NCBI GenBank assembly: GCA_003993805.1
Contig: RSEF01000001.1
Location: forward strand, 145,141,300-145,205,299
Reading direction: 5' to 3'
Origin: Himantopus leucocephalus
Taxonomy: Eukaryota > Chordata > Aves > Charadriiformes > Recurvirostridae
DNA length: 64,000 nucleotides
Positions 53,631 through 64,000 of this stretch are shown one piece after another. The notes under the pieces are model-generated. The model was not told where the DNA came from. It worked only from the letters and a program-made list of their open reading frames with translations, and searched no databases. Position 1 is the first letter of the stretch. The number at the start of each line of letters is the position of its first letter. The translations under genes and the position numbers were made by a program.

Positions 53631-53989
53631 AATGAAAATGCATGAGAGCTACCAGTCCTATCCGTGATGCTGTTACTACCATCACTGTTTTGCAGACCTT
53701 TTTAATTTATCTCTAAGAAATCAGTGAACTTCATTGAGAATGCCAACATCTGTTATATGATAGATTTCTCTTAACATTCAGAGTGGTTTTCTTATTTTCC
53801 AACTCTGGGGAAGTTTAAATGGCAACACAGGTGAATCTAGCGGGAAAGACTGTATTTAGCGGCTTACCTGATCTGTTGTCCTGACCTTGAGCCTATGTTG
53901 GAGGATATGGATTCCTTATGAATGCATTTCCTCAGTTTTCTCTTTGGGGAGTACAGATGATACGATGTAAGACCTCTTCTATTCATAAT

Positions 53990-54303
53990 AAAGTAATTAA
54001 AGACAGACAGCTTTGGTCAGCAGAGTTGGGTAACTTGCATTTAAGAAGTTAGGAGAACCCATTGAAGGATTCTTATGACCAATAACATTGGGCACTAGAA
54101 AAGTTTCAGGAGAACGCTAACATGCCAGTAGTTAAAATACAAATGGGACAAGCTGGGTAATTAAAAACCTGCCAGTCTGACTTTAATACCGGGAAACTAT
54201 CAGAACAGTTAATACATGCTTCTGTCACCAAGCAGAGAATTAAAGGAGGGAAATCTAATTAATGCAACCAAAAATAGGTTTATGGAAAACAAAGTCTGTC
54301 AAG
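53990..54303 (+). mobile_element. old CR1/L3-like LINE fragment, plus strand
   Basis: Decayed reverse transcriptase region resembling the CR1 lineages that are common in turtles and crocodilians: the run with 'GGTAATTA' then 'AATTAAAGGAGGGAAATCTA', followed by 'GGTTTATGGAAAAC', matches the ORF2 stretch preceding the core RT motifs. No intact frame is left. Confidence 0.6.
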
Positions 54304-56734
54304 TAAGTGCCCGTAGAAACGTGCGTAGAAATCAGAACTAGGATCGCAGCCAGAACTTGGCTGCCCTCTTCCCAGGAAAGACACTTGCCCCAGGGCCTGG
54401 CGAGTCCCTGCATTCAAACAAAGGTGCAGAAACACCTTTCCTTCTCTTGCCCGGTGGCTGCCCAGTGCTGGAGGTGCTGTCACCTTCTCAGGTGTCCCCG
54501 TGCGAATGCCCCTGGTCACTGTGCACACCCCCGGGACTGCGGGGGCCTGAGGGGCCGTCAGCCTGCCTCTGCACAGCTGGCGCCTCTGCACAGCTGGCGC
54601 CTCTGCACAGCCGGCACTTCCAAACGCCTCATCTTACCCCTGTGATAATGGGAGTGCCCCTCGCTGGGAAGGCACACGGCCTGAATTGAAACCAGCGACA
54701 TTACAACATCAGCCCTGGCCATTGCTGCCCTTTGCTAGGACAGCCCGATGGCCAGTGACCTGTGGGGGCGGTGGGGGCGGTGGGGGCTCAGCCCAGGGGC
54801 TGCCCTCCCCAGGGGGCAGCGCGGCAGCTGCCTGCGGAGCCTGCCTTCTGTCCTGCCGCCCACTGTGCGGGGCCGCACCAGGCAGGGGGAAGGGCCAGGT
54901 GCCAGGAGAAGGTGGGTGGCTGCAATCCGGCGATCACAGCCTGTACTGGGGAGGATCCCTTGCTTCTCAGGCCGTATCCGTGTTGCACAGAGCAGCAGAC
55001 ACACTCCAGCAGTGCTTCCGAGGACAGGCAATAACACACAGTATTTGCAATGAATGCCTGCGCTAGTCCCATCTCTGAAACGGGATTTGTGTTGTGGATC
55101 AGTGCCTCTCTATTTCCGATAAAAGCTCCAGCAAGAGATGGAGATTAAGACGTGCCTCCCACTTGCTGGCTCAAGGAGGACCCCACCGGGTTCCATGTGT
55201 GGCCTGAATTGCCAAGTCTCTGAGAACACTATAGGAAGATTTGTTGGGTAGGGGTTGAATTCTGCTCTGGGGAGAAGGTGCCAAAATTTTCAATGTTGCG
55301 TCTAAGTTTTAACACCCACATGCTTTATTATTCTCCCCCCAAAAAACCAAAACCCGTAACTCTTCCCATGCCTGATTATATACGTTCCTTATATATATCT
55401 ACACAGCACGATGGGATGCTTTGCTGAGAAGCAGGATAGGACAACGTGAGAAGAGCTTGTATACACAGTGATAGTGCTTACAGTAGTGTATGTTATCACT
55501 GGAGGCACCTGACGGTGGTATGCCATGTACAGATACCCAAAGGTATGCACTGAAGCCTGGATTTTACAGACTTACAAAAGCAAGTGTCTTCACATATGTT
55601 GTAAATAGTTACAATGATTTCACTCCGTATATATAAAAAATCAGTGGGTACATTTTATGTAGTCTAATGTTTCATCTTCCACCGACCATGAAAAAAATAC
55701 ACAGGCGGACAGTGGGCAGATGAAAACCAGCTTGTGCCTGCCTCTACCAGCTAAGCTCTTCCTACAGATCTTGCTTATCTGTATTTCTGGATTGGGAAAG
55801 GCACACAATCCAACAGGAAATTATCTACATAAACATTAACTGTTTGACCATCTGGTTAAACCAAATGTTACGTGAACCGATTCCCACTTGGAGGCTACTC
55901 TAGGACCACCCCTGTCGGGGCAATCCTCATATCCTTGCAAAGCGTGATTGCAGATAGCCCAGTAGCACTCCCCACAGCTGATTTCTTCCACTCACTCTAA
56001 GGCACCAGCCCTGCGCATTTCACCTTTTTTTCCATATTTTTTAAATACCAAGTGCAGTGTTGCAAAGCCACTGACAAAATGACAGCTGGAACCAGAGTTT
56101 CACGATGCCCATCTTCCCCTCCCCTTTTCCTGCAGGTATGCACTTTTCAGAGACCTGCAGAGGCTATCATTTAAACCACTTAGCTTCCATGTCCTGACTT
56201 CTCAACCTCCTGATAACCATTTTAAAATAGTGTTTGCACTTCTAAGTTTGTGTTCATAATTTATGGCCTGCCTTTTGTCCATGGCTTGCTTTATCTGATA
56301 AGGTTTAGTCACTGGATTCTCTATGCCTTGGGTCTGAAGTGTTGCAATTTGTTTTGTTTTCCAGCTGAAGATAAAGTAGCCATCTTGCCACTATTCATCC
56401 CAGCTTCCTTTCCCTTTCCTTTTTCTTACGTGTGAAAGACGTGGCAAATTCAGCAGTCAGCAAATTCAGCAATTATGGCAAAATTGCACTTGTGAGGAAA
56501 ATTCCACGTAAAGTCAATGACAGTTTGGATACAGATTTCCCCTATTCAGTTTATACAAAAATGTAATTTGAAAAGAAAACACGATAACATGGTTTGAAAT
56601 GTGTGATGCGCTGAAATAGCATCACATCACAGCATCAATAGCATAGATGCGCTGAAATTACCTTTGGAAATAGCATACTTGTGGTCTGTAGATCATACTT
56701 CACATTTCATTACAAGAAAGCAAAGAGAAGGTGT
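54304..56734. other. intergenic DNA between BEND2-like gene and NHS, with GC-rich patch
   Basis: Positions 54,304-55,070 are clearly GC-richer than the flanks and include the 17-bp tandem repeat and GGGGGCGG boxes at about 54,766-54,788 (Sp1-like). The ORFs in it look like composition effects: they overlap in several frames and show no family. From 55,100 to 56,734 the sequence returns to AT-rich DNA with nothing recognised. Confidence 0.45.
54565..54615. repeat. 17-bp tandem repeat, three copies
   Basis: Unit GCCTCTGCACAGCTGGC at 54565-54581 and 54582-54598, with one substitution in the third copy at 54599-54615. Confidence 0.9.
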
Positions 56735-59700
56735 CATTTAATTGCAGTCACGTTTATTTGCAGTTTCTATACACACTTTCTAGGTAATCAAACTTTTCCG
56801 ACACATTTTTTGAGAGGGGTTCACAATGAAACTGTCACCGTTTTTACTAAAAATAAATACAAGACTTAAAGTGTTGCACAGCTCTAAAATATACAAAGGC
56901 TTGGATTTAATGTAAACTTTGAAAACATTTTACAAAAGAAACCATCTTTGCAACAATTTAAAAAGTTCGTATTTACAAATATTACAAAAATACAAAATGG
57001 ATGCAAGTCCATAAACCATTGTCTTTTCTGCCAGCATGAACTGGTGCTAGTACCAAAATAGTTACACTGTAACCTTCTTAATTTTTTTTTTTTAAATTCT
57101 TTAAGTCATAACCTACAGTATTTCTCTATCTGCCACCATTGCAGCAAATGCACTCAATCACTGACCTTTGGCAAAAGCAAACATATGCTTTATTTGCTAC
57201 AACTATTCCATGTCCTCTATGCTGCCACAACAAAACAAAAAAAGAAAAAAAAAAAAGGGGGGAAAATGTTATTTTTCAGAACACACAGCTGTATAACTTC
57301 AGAAATCATTTCCATAACATCAGTGCAAACAACGGAACAGTAGGTTGAAATGACGGTTCAGCAGTTACCTGATGCACGTACTGTACCCTGTCTCAAGAGG
57401 TGAGTGATGTTCCCTTCGTTCTACAGCTTGTGCCTTAATGGCAGACCTGCAACACTATGGGGGTCCCTGACATTCGTTTTCCTCTGACTCCCATGTTTGT
57501 TATGAACTCTTTTCTTCATAGTGGATTTAGAATCTGTCTTTACTTGGGTTTCAATCTGCTAAATATAAACTAGGACATTAAACTCAAGAAGAAAGACTAT
57601 ATTTTAATGGGATTGTTCTGCGGCCGTTTTGTACATGAAGTATTGCCTCACCATTCTAGTAAAACTTTTTTTTTTAGTGTGTATATATATTTATTTATGG
57701 TCTCTATGAAATCATTGATTGGTAATAAAAAGTGATATCATCAAAGTCAATTCAGCTGTATTCTCCTTACAGTTTTGAATGACTGTTAAACTCAGGACTG
57801 TTAAACATATTGTAAAAGGGCTCCTGGTAAATTTTTAAGGAAAATGACTGAAGATGACAAACTAAGGATTTTCTGCCCAATATCTAACCTTCCTTTACTC
57901 ATGTTCTGCAGAAAGTGGTTTGTTATATGCTAAATGTTTCCTCTTAAACATTCTCATTCATTCATTTCACTTGTGTTCAGACTTATTTTCTCAACTAACC
58001 TACTACTGTGATTGGCCTTTTGTTTCCAAAACCTTGCTCCTATTACCTTTTTTAAAACTATTTTAGACTTTTAAATGATTTAGACTTCCCGAATTTGCAG
58101 GCCTTCCACTGACAGACCACCCCTCTTCCCGACGCACGTACCACATGCACAGTGACTCGACCTCGCACACCGAACGCAACCAGGCTACACAGGAGGACGG
58201 TAGGAAACCCTGAATAATGTATTTCTTGTGGTAAGCTCTAGACAAAATCAGACATGAACCCTATGGGCAATAACATTTGGGATTTTTTAAACCATTCTGA
58301 CTTGCTCAGACTCTTTAAAATCGTAACAGTCTTAGGTAGAACCTTCCTCTTTAAAACACGCTTTGTCCGCTTTTAAAAACTCTCAGCTTTATGCATTACA
58401 TGATTAAAAGCAAAAAAAAAAAACCTAGTAAAAACCCATTTCACACATCCTGCTTCCCTATCCTTTACTTATGCTTAAAGCCAGCTTTTAGTTGATTTCT
58501 TTAGTAACAAAGTACACTCTTTCTGCCAACCTACTCGACCTGTCCCACTGCACACCACATTCCTCCTTGCACTATTTTCTCTGCACTAACCTTTCCTCTA
58601 CTCCAAACCATTTCCTACAGCAATCAACACCAACTGCATCAATTTCGGACAAAGAAGGCCTTCTTCTCCGACTAGCACAGACAGGGCTACATCAATGGAA
58701 ACCGTGGTGGCCCAAAGCCCAAAGGAGAATCAAGCCTGTTATTCTATTCTGTTTAAAAATTAAAAGTATAAAGCGACTCACGGGTTAAGATTTAAAAGTA
58801 CACGTTCTTGCAGTTTTAAGACGAGAAAATTCAAGTAACTTCAAGTAATTCAGCTTTTATTTCCCTGCCTTCATTGGTATCAAAGCAGCTGCTTTGATTT
58901 GTCTCCTTTCCCACCCCAACCCCAGTCCCCCACCCTGTTCCGCGTTTCTGGTAAACCCAGACAAGATCCCAACTGTACGTGGCTGGCACAATGAACCAGA
59001 GCTTTCCCCTTCCCAGCTCAGCAATGAATATAAATAATGCATACACATACCTATTTCCCAGCTACGTTTTCACAGTGTCATTTTTGTAAATATTTAGGTA
59101 GCATGAATCTCATCAGCACAAAGAGAAAGCTTCACTGAAAACTCATCGCGGATATTTACTGATAAATTGAAAGCGCTTCTTGCATGCTTATAATTTATTT
59201 GTTTCCTTTACAAACCAGAAACTAATTGTGTTTAAAGATTATAGTTACCAGGTTATGACCGTGTTACGCATCCCAATAGCCTAATAGGGATATGAAAGTT
59301 AAGTACTATTTCTTCTCGCATCTCTCCTCTCTGAAGCGATCCCTGCTAGAATAAAAGCCCAGGGGAGGCTGTGGGATGGGACCCTTTGGGGCTTTGCATC
59401 AGACACGACTTTGTTCTGTCAGAAGCACGCTCGCCTTCCCCACTGATCCTCACGCTAACCCTCCCAGCTGCGCTTTCCAGTTAGCTTCTTCGGAGCTGCC
59501 TTAGAAAGACAAATGGTTACTTTAATCCCATCAGAGTCAGCCTTTCCATTTCCTCACCTAAGGCGGAGAATTCCTCCTTTCCTCTGCTCAATGTCATCCT
59601 TCAGGCCTGTCGCACTGAAAGTGGTTATCGGTGGCCATGTGAATTTTTTATGTTTGATATGAAAATGGTATTCACAGAATACAGTTATTACATTTGACTT

Positions 59701-60312
59701 CTTTTGTCTTCTATAAACAAAGTTGTTATGCAGTAAATTGTTTGCCACATGTCCACTTTTTTGATAATTCTATTTACAAATTTTTATCAAAAATATGGTA
59801 TTTACATATGTTTTCTTAATTTCTTCTAAATTTTGTTTCAGCTCATTTTAGTGTAGAAAAATACCAATCCTCAAGAGCATTTTCTTTTTTTTTTTTCTCC
59901 CTAGGGAAGCACTACAGTGAGGGATTTGTTTCTAGATGGGAAGCTTTTGAAAAGAAAACAACCAAAAGTCACTTTTAACTCTATGGAACGTGTATAGCCT
60001 TGAAATCTACAGTGACAACAGAAATGAGAGTGGGACAAACCAAATGAAGCTAAAAGAAAACAGAGCAGACATTGCATATCTTCCTACTTTAGAAAATGTA
60101 ACTTAATAAATAGCTACAGCTGTAGTCCTCTGTTTCCCCAGCATCTTACAAACACAAACACATTTAAGCATTGATATTGCCCTGCAATTTTTTTCTTTTT
60201 TTTCTCTTTTTTTTTTTTTGACTNTTTTGACTGCTACAGCATTGGCGTCTCATATTCACATCCTTACAGAGCCTCAGTGGTGTCGGCAGCCCGGCCCTGG
60301 TGCCCGCACAGC
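56735..60312 (-). other. NHS: NHS 3' untranslated region (putative)
   Basis: About 3.6 kb of AT-rich, ORF-free sequence directly after the NHS stop codon. It reads like a vertebrate 3' UTR on the minus strand: many T-runs and ATTTA-like pieces, three UGUAAAUA Pumilio-type motifs (59806-59799, 59778-59771, 56977-56970) and several AATAAA hexamers. I take the end at about 56,735 because an AATAAA lies at 56758-56753 and because the length is similar to the long 3' UTR known for mammalian NHS. The true end is inferred; alternative AATAAA hexamers at 57194-57189 and near 57,690 could give shorter isoforms. A single N at 60224 sits in a poly-T tract. Confidence 0.6.
56753..56758 (-). terminator. 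candidate poly(A) signal of NHS
   Basis: AATAAA on the minus strand (TTTATT on the plus strand). It is the most distal hexamer consistent with the expected 3' UTR length, with cleavage expected around 56,730-56,740. The assignment is an inference; other hexamers exist upstream. Confidence 0.4.
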
Positions 60313-60937
60313 CTACGTGGAGCTCTGAGAAGACCGATCATCGTGGGGGCTGCCGTCCGAGTTCTCCGTCTCTCCTTCGGAGATGGCCTGCATCGGCGTG
60401 TTGTACAGCCTGCAGCGCACGCTGTACCGGCTGCTGCTGGCTGCCGGTGGTGCCCGGGAGCGCCCCACTCTCGAAGATGCTGACATGGGAAAGCTCTTGG
60501 AGGAGAATCCTTCCGCGTTGACCCTGGGGGAGCAGGGAGACAGCAGGGACAATGCATCGGGGCTCACTGCTGGAGGAGACTCCTCTAGGCTTTGAGGGGC
60601 ATCCGCCGTCAGCTCTCCGGGAGACTTGGGCAAAATAGGACTTTTCAGAATTTCCGTGGCAGACATCCTGTAGCTGGAATCGGATCGGCTACCCTTCTTA
60701 AGGAGCAGTAGTTTAAACTCCTCATTGGATGTGTTGGACTTCTTGGCATTCCTGTATATCAGCCCGGGGGACCTCTGACTGCTTATGGGAGCACCCACGC
60801 TGCCGGCCGGTGGCACGTTGCTGGCGGGCGGTGTGCTGCTGGCAGGGGGCTGGCTGCTAGTCCCAGACGAACCTCTTAATCTGTTCCTTACAGAAAGGTC
60901 TCCAGAATCCTTTCTCCCAAGAACTTTCCTTTTTGAT
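60313..60937 (-). CDS. NHS: NHS, last coding exon with stop codon
   Basis: Acceptor TGTGTTTTTACAG|ATC on the minus strand, then 625 nt to the stop at 60315-60313. The exon encodes about 207 residues. In order: basic [19 protein letters not shown]; a Ser/Pro-rich low-complexity linker (near 60,800-60,880) that seems looser than the mammalian one; [40 protein letters not shown] (near 60,670), the best conserved island; a Ser/Pro linker; [20 protein letters not shown] (near 60,390); and the acidic tail ending in DDRSSQSST. The methionine seen upstream of the acceptor is intronic, not a start. The ending is what marks this as NHS-type rather than an arbitrary proline-rich ORF. Confidence 0.92.
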
Positions 60938-61223
60938 CTGTAAAAACACAAAGGAACACTCCCTCATACATTATCTTTGTAGAATAACACATAATGCTGG
61001 TCTGGAGTTTCACAGATTACCGTGCTTTCATATTAGAGTTCTCATAATTCCTCTATCAAATATTGGATGCTAGCAGTGACTAACGGCACTGTAAGCCGTG
61101 ATAGCTCTTGTACAATGAATGAGGCACTGAGCCACACAGTCCCTCTCAACCTCACCCAGCTCTTCCAAAGCAATGTATGCACAATCAGCTCTTTACAAAG
61201 ATGACAATGCATACAGAGTCTTA

Positions 61224-61858
61224 GAATCACTGAATAGTTTGAGTTGGGAGGGACCTTTAAAGGTCATCTAGTCCAAGCCCCCTGCAATAAGCAGGGACAT
61301 CTTCTACTAGATCAGGTTGCTCAGAGCCCTGTCCAACCTGACCTTGAATGTTTCCAGGGATGGGGCATCTACCACCTCTCTGGGCAACCTGTCCCAGTGC
61401 TTCACCACCCTCATTGTAAAAAATGTCTTCCTTATATCTAGCCTAAATCTGCCCTCTTTGAGTTCGAAGCCATTACCCCTTGTCCTATCGCTACATGCCT
61501 TTGTAGAAAGTCCCTCTCCAGCTTTCTTGTAGGCCCCCTTTAGGTACTGGAAGGCCGCTATAAGGTCTCCCTGGAGCCTTCTCTTCTCCAGGCTGACCAA
61601 CTCCAACTCTCTCAGCTTGTCCTCAGAGCAGAGGTGTTCCAGCCCTCTAGTCATTTTTGTGGCCCTCCTCTGGACCTGCTCAAACAGGTCCATGTCCTTC
61701 CTGTGCTGAGGGCTCCAGAGCTGGATGCAATACTCCAGGTGGGGTCTCACCAGAGTGGAGTAGAGGGGCAGAATCACCTCCCTCAGCCTGCTAACCACAC
61801 TTCTTTTGATGGAGCCCAGGATACGGTTGGCCTTCTGGGCTGCTTTTAGGTAATAATA
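61224..61858 (-). mobile_element. CR1 LINE, 5'-truncated, in last NHS intron
   Basis: Minus-strand CR1 copy with the family's 3' end next to 61,224 (tandem ATTCAGTG/ATTCTAAG units on the minus strand) and truncation near 61,858. It still has an open frame of about 163 codons (61798-61307) that matches the C-terminal end of CR1 ORF2, after the reverse transcriptase catalytic core: YSTLVRPHLEYCIQLWSP, EKRRLQGDLIAAFQYLKGAY and RLPREVVDAPSLETFKVRLD are hallmark CR1 stretches. No catalytic core is present, so the copy is dead. Being uninterrupted suggests a comparatively young insertion. It has the same orientation as NHS. Confidence 0.92.
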
Positions 61859-62295
61859 ATACTCAGTGTAACCTACTCAATATCAGAAATCTGTAATTTC
61901 AGTTGTGATTGCAAATTTCAGCTGAATACAAAATACTCTAACATTGAAGAAATGCCTTCTCATCATTCTCGCTATGATGACTCACTGACCAGAATAGAGC
62001 TATTGGGCAGAAGGCAGGAACCACTGCGGGTAGTTTTCTTTGGAGACTTATGTTTATGTTAGAGAGAATGGCCTGATGTTGTTATCTGTAAAGCATCCTA
62101 CACATGCCATGGAGTTACTCAGAGTGCACACCAGAACATAATAAAGCTGCCTTTTAGAAAACTAAACTCAATAAACTAAAGAAGGTAGTTTCAGGACAAG
62201 ACTTAACCATCGAATAACCATCCTGCAGCTATTGTTAGTGGGCGACTGTGCAGGGCTGCATGTTACCATTCCCCGTTGCCGCAGGGTTAGGTCAC

Positions 62296-62422
62296 CTGTG
62301 AATGACTGCAAACAGATCCTCGGTAGTGCGGGGTTTATTTGGAGACACAAAGACATCCTCAGCATCAGCCTGCGACTCCTCACTCAGCGGAGACACGATG
62401 GACTCGTCGCTTGGAGAAGACT
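62296..62422 (-). CDS. NHS: NHS, penultimate coding exon
   Basis: A 127-nt exon too short to stand out as an ORF. It is defined by the acceptor TTGTTTAAG|AG and the donor CACAG|GTGACC on the minus strand. Its first two bases complete a Glu codon begun in the upstream exon ([11 protein letters not shown]), then 41 codons follow, and the last two bases AG combine with the next exon's first base to give Arg (FAVIH-R-SKRKV). The translation contains [20 protein letters not shown] and [12 protein letters not shown], both strongly conserved in NHS family proteins. The segment is acidic then basic and probably disordered; [10 protein letters not shown] is a conserved short motif of unknown role. Exact phase agreement on both sides is the main support for the borders. 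Confidence 0.9.
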
Positions 62423-62928
62423 CTTAAACAAGGAAAGAGGCCATGCCATGAGTCAGACCCCACCATGCTTTGTAACAGCACCGCCCACGCGAGGCACCCG
62501 CTCCGTTCACAACCGAGCAGCCAATACCGCCATACAGACTTTATCCTCTAATCTAATCATGTACATTGCATGTTGGAGCCCACAACGGGGGCATCACTAG
62601 GGACCGAAAATGGGGTCTCCCCTTTACTGTGTGGCTGTGATAATAAGGGTCCTCTGTACCCAGGGTTAGCGCTCCTCCCTTTTCTCTTTTCATTTGAAAT
62701 GCGGCACAAGGGAGGCAATAAACATCAGAGAAATACGCTCTGAATACACTGAAAGAGCACAAAATATCTTTGGGCTGGCTGTCCAGCCAGCTAACAGATC
62801 GGGGTGGGGGGCGCTCTGTACTTAAACCTACATGCCCATTTGCACCTCCAGCCTGCTTCTTGACTCCACCACCGGCCACGTCTGAGGCCGCGTGGTTGGG
62901 TATAACACAGAAAGAGATCACGACTGAC

Positions 62929-64000
62929 CTTTCAGCGAAGGCTCCTCCACGCTGCCCGCCGTCTCGTCCGCCCTGCCGTCATCAGAGGCACTTCTGGTTG
63001 GGATACCTGATGCGATATCGTTTTCCTGCTTGCAACTCGCTTCGCCGGGTGAATTCGCTGCTGCCGCCTCCGCTTCGTGGCTGATATTCCCAGGCACATG
63101 GTGGCTTACCTCGGGTTGGTGCTTAAGCTGATCGCTGACAGCCGCCCCCTCAGCCTGACCGGGGCTTTTGCCCCCAGGCCCGGCTTCCAGCCTCCCCTCG
63201 CTGCCTGCGGAGAGCTCTGGCTGAGCCTGCGCTTGCGGAAGGTTGTGCTCTGTTTCTGCTCCCTGGCCGGGTTTCTTTCCTTCGTCATCACCTGTGAGGA
63301 CCGCTGAGCCCTTCTGAAACCCGTCTGTGGAGACGGCATACGTCTGATTCAGAGTGCTTTCGGGGAAGCGCTCGGCGACCAGCTGTGTCTGGTCCTTCCC
63401 GGGTTTGATGTCAACCAGACCCACGCCTGCTGAAGCTACAGCTTCTCGCTCGCAGCTATTCTGCCCACTGAAAGAGGAGCTTTTCTCTAAAGGCGGCTTT
63501 CCAGGCCCCCCTTCTGCTGGGGAAGCATCGATGTACGACATTATGGCCTCCTCCGTGGAGTACTGGCGCGATACTGGTTTCTTAGCTAAGAGCGGCCTCA
63601 TTTTGCCTGGAGAAATGTCGGTCGCCATCAAGGCGGTCTCCTGTATGCAGAGCAGGTCTGGGGCGCTGCCTTTCTGTTTCCCTGCTTCAGGCTTGTTGAC
63701 TGCCCGGAGGTGGACAGACTTGAGAACGGAGGGTGTGATGGCGAGGGCAGAGGGAGGGCTGGGATGCAGGGCTTCCCCGACGGCGCTCTGCTTGCTGTGG
63801 CTGAGGACATGCAGCTGGTGCCTGTGAGCGAAGGGCTTGCTCAAGACGTTGTGAAGAGCACTTAGGTCGAGGTGAGTAGGAGGTATAATCGGAAGTTCGA
63901 GGTCTTTGCTCACCGAGGCGGTGCCGTCTTTTGGGAGCGGCTGCTGCAGCGATGACTTCCTCTCCGGTACTTTCGGCTTCCTCTTGCTCCCCCCTGGAGA
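62929..64000 (-). CDS. NHS: NHS, large coding exon (partial, continues past window edge)
   Basis: Open frame of 357 codons plus one base from the window edge to the donor site; the donor reads AAAG|GTCAGT on the minus strand. No start codon belongs here: the frame enters from outside, and the GTG at 63913-63911 is an internal valine codon. Recognisable conserved NHS islands are PERKSSLQQPLP (near 63950), DLELPIIPPTHLDLSALHNV (near 63900), SLAITP-type ALAITPSVLKSVHLRAVNK (near 63730) and VSRQYSTEEAIMSYID (near 63555). The stretch between about 63,150 and 63,500 is rich in Glu, Gly, Gln and Ala and is clearly diverging faster. No frameshift or stop is visible. In mammals this is the very large exon 6, which holds much of the protein; only its 3' portion lies in this window. 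Ends in phase 1. Confidence 0.9.

Larger units (their letters stand above)
50317..53985. other. intergenic stretch without recognised genes
   Basis: Contains a TG-rich simple stretch at about 50,390-50,495 and three of the single-N duplications. A minus-strand frame near 51,170-50,977 has an unassigned 65-codon ORF. The rest is AT-rich unique-looking DNA. Upstream exons of the BEND2-like gene could be hidden here; none was identified with confidence. Confidence 0.5.
56735..64000 (-). other. NHS: NHS gene, 3' part (last three coding exons plus 3' UTR)
   Basis: Transcription unit read right to left, open at the right edge of the window. Three coding blocks (62929-64000, 62296-62422, 60313-60937) join in phase through introns of 506 and 1,358 bp with GT-AG borders. 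The joined reading frame gives about 607 residues, roughly the last third of a protein that is about 1,650 residues in vertebrates. Known for the family: NHS proteins carry an N-terminal WAVE-homology region (not in this window), regulate actin remodelling and cell shape, and loss of human NHS causes Nance-Horan syndrome (cataract and dental anomalies). The part seen here is the low-complexity, probably disordered C-terminal half with short highly conserved islands. NHSL1 and NHSL2 are the alternatives, but the conserved islands and the exact C-terminus match my memory of NHS better, and the BEND2-like neighbour agrees with the NHS locus. Confidence 0.9.

Noticed and set aside
54280..55072. 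Several 90-126 codon ORFs
   Set aside because: Compositional ORFs in the GC-rich patch, including translation of the 17-bp tandem repeat.
61307..61798. 163-codon ORF as a host gene
   Set aside because: It is CR1 ORF2 C-terminus.
62918..63913. Apparent GTG-initiated 331-codon protein
   Set aside because: It is an internal part of the NHS exon; the frame continues upstream to the window edge and the true end is the splice donor at 62,929.

Overview
The window is draft-quality nuclear DNA from a vertebrate, almost certainly a bird. The evidence is: spliced genes with GT-AG introns; several CR1 (chicken repeat 1) LINE copies, both old and fairly young, with the typical CR1 3' end; a solo endogenous-retrovirus LTR of a kind common in birds; faint MIR-like SINE fossils; and a NHS gene whose C-terminal sequence matches the vertebrate family closely. 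Nothing prokaryotic (operons, CRISPR arrays, ribosome binding sites) is present. Sequence alone does not give the species.

Layout. Positions 1 to about 41,600 are gene-poor: I found no exon I can defend there, only microsatellites, old LINE/SINE pieces, one LTR (36,910-37,457), a long antisense CR1 (about 39,705-41,430) and AT-rich islands that look like possible conserved regulatory DNA. From 41,658 to 49,226 (possibly 49,489) lies a minus-strand gene encoding tandem BEN domains, read as six solid exons plus one tentative short one; all splice phases agree. It is best called a BEND2-like gene. The exon that should finish its second BEN domain, and its 5' exons, were not found. From 49,700 to 54,300 the assembly is troubled: a 100-N gap and five single-N joins, each flanked by near-identical direct copies, most simply read as unmerged contig ends. 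A GC-rich patch lies at 54,300-55,070.

From about 56,735 to the right edge is the 3' part of NHS (Nance-Horan syndrome protein) on the minus strand: about 1.07 kb of the large penultimate-region exon (running off the window), a 127-nt exon, and the last coding exon (stop at 60,313-60,315), followed by a roughly 3.6 kb putative 3' UTR with a poly(A) signal at 56,753-56,758. A truncated CR1 sits in the last NHS intron in the same orientation as the gene.

Functionally, NHS is a cytoskeletal regulator and the BEN protein a probable nuclear DNA- or chromatin-binding factor. They are neighbours on the same strand, which fits the vertebrate block that carries NHS and BEND2 in human Xp22, but nothing indicates a shared pathway. 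I see no convincing new biological system. The most useful observations are the tandem duplicated BEN exon module, the assembly artefacts, the missing BEN exon, and a few candidate regulatory elements.
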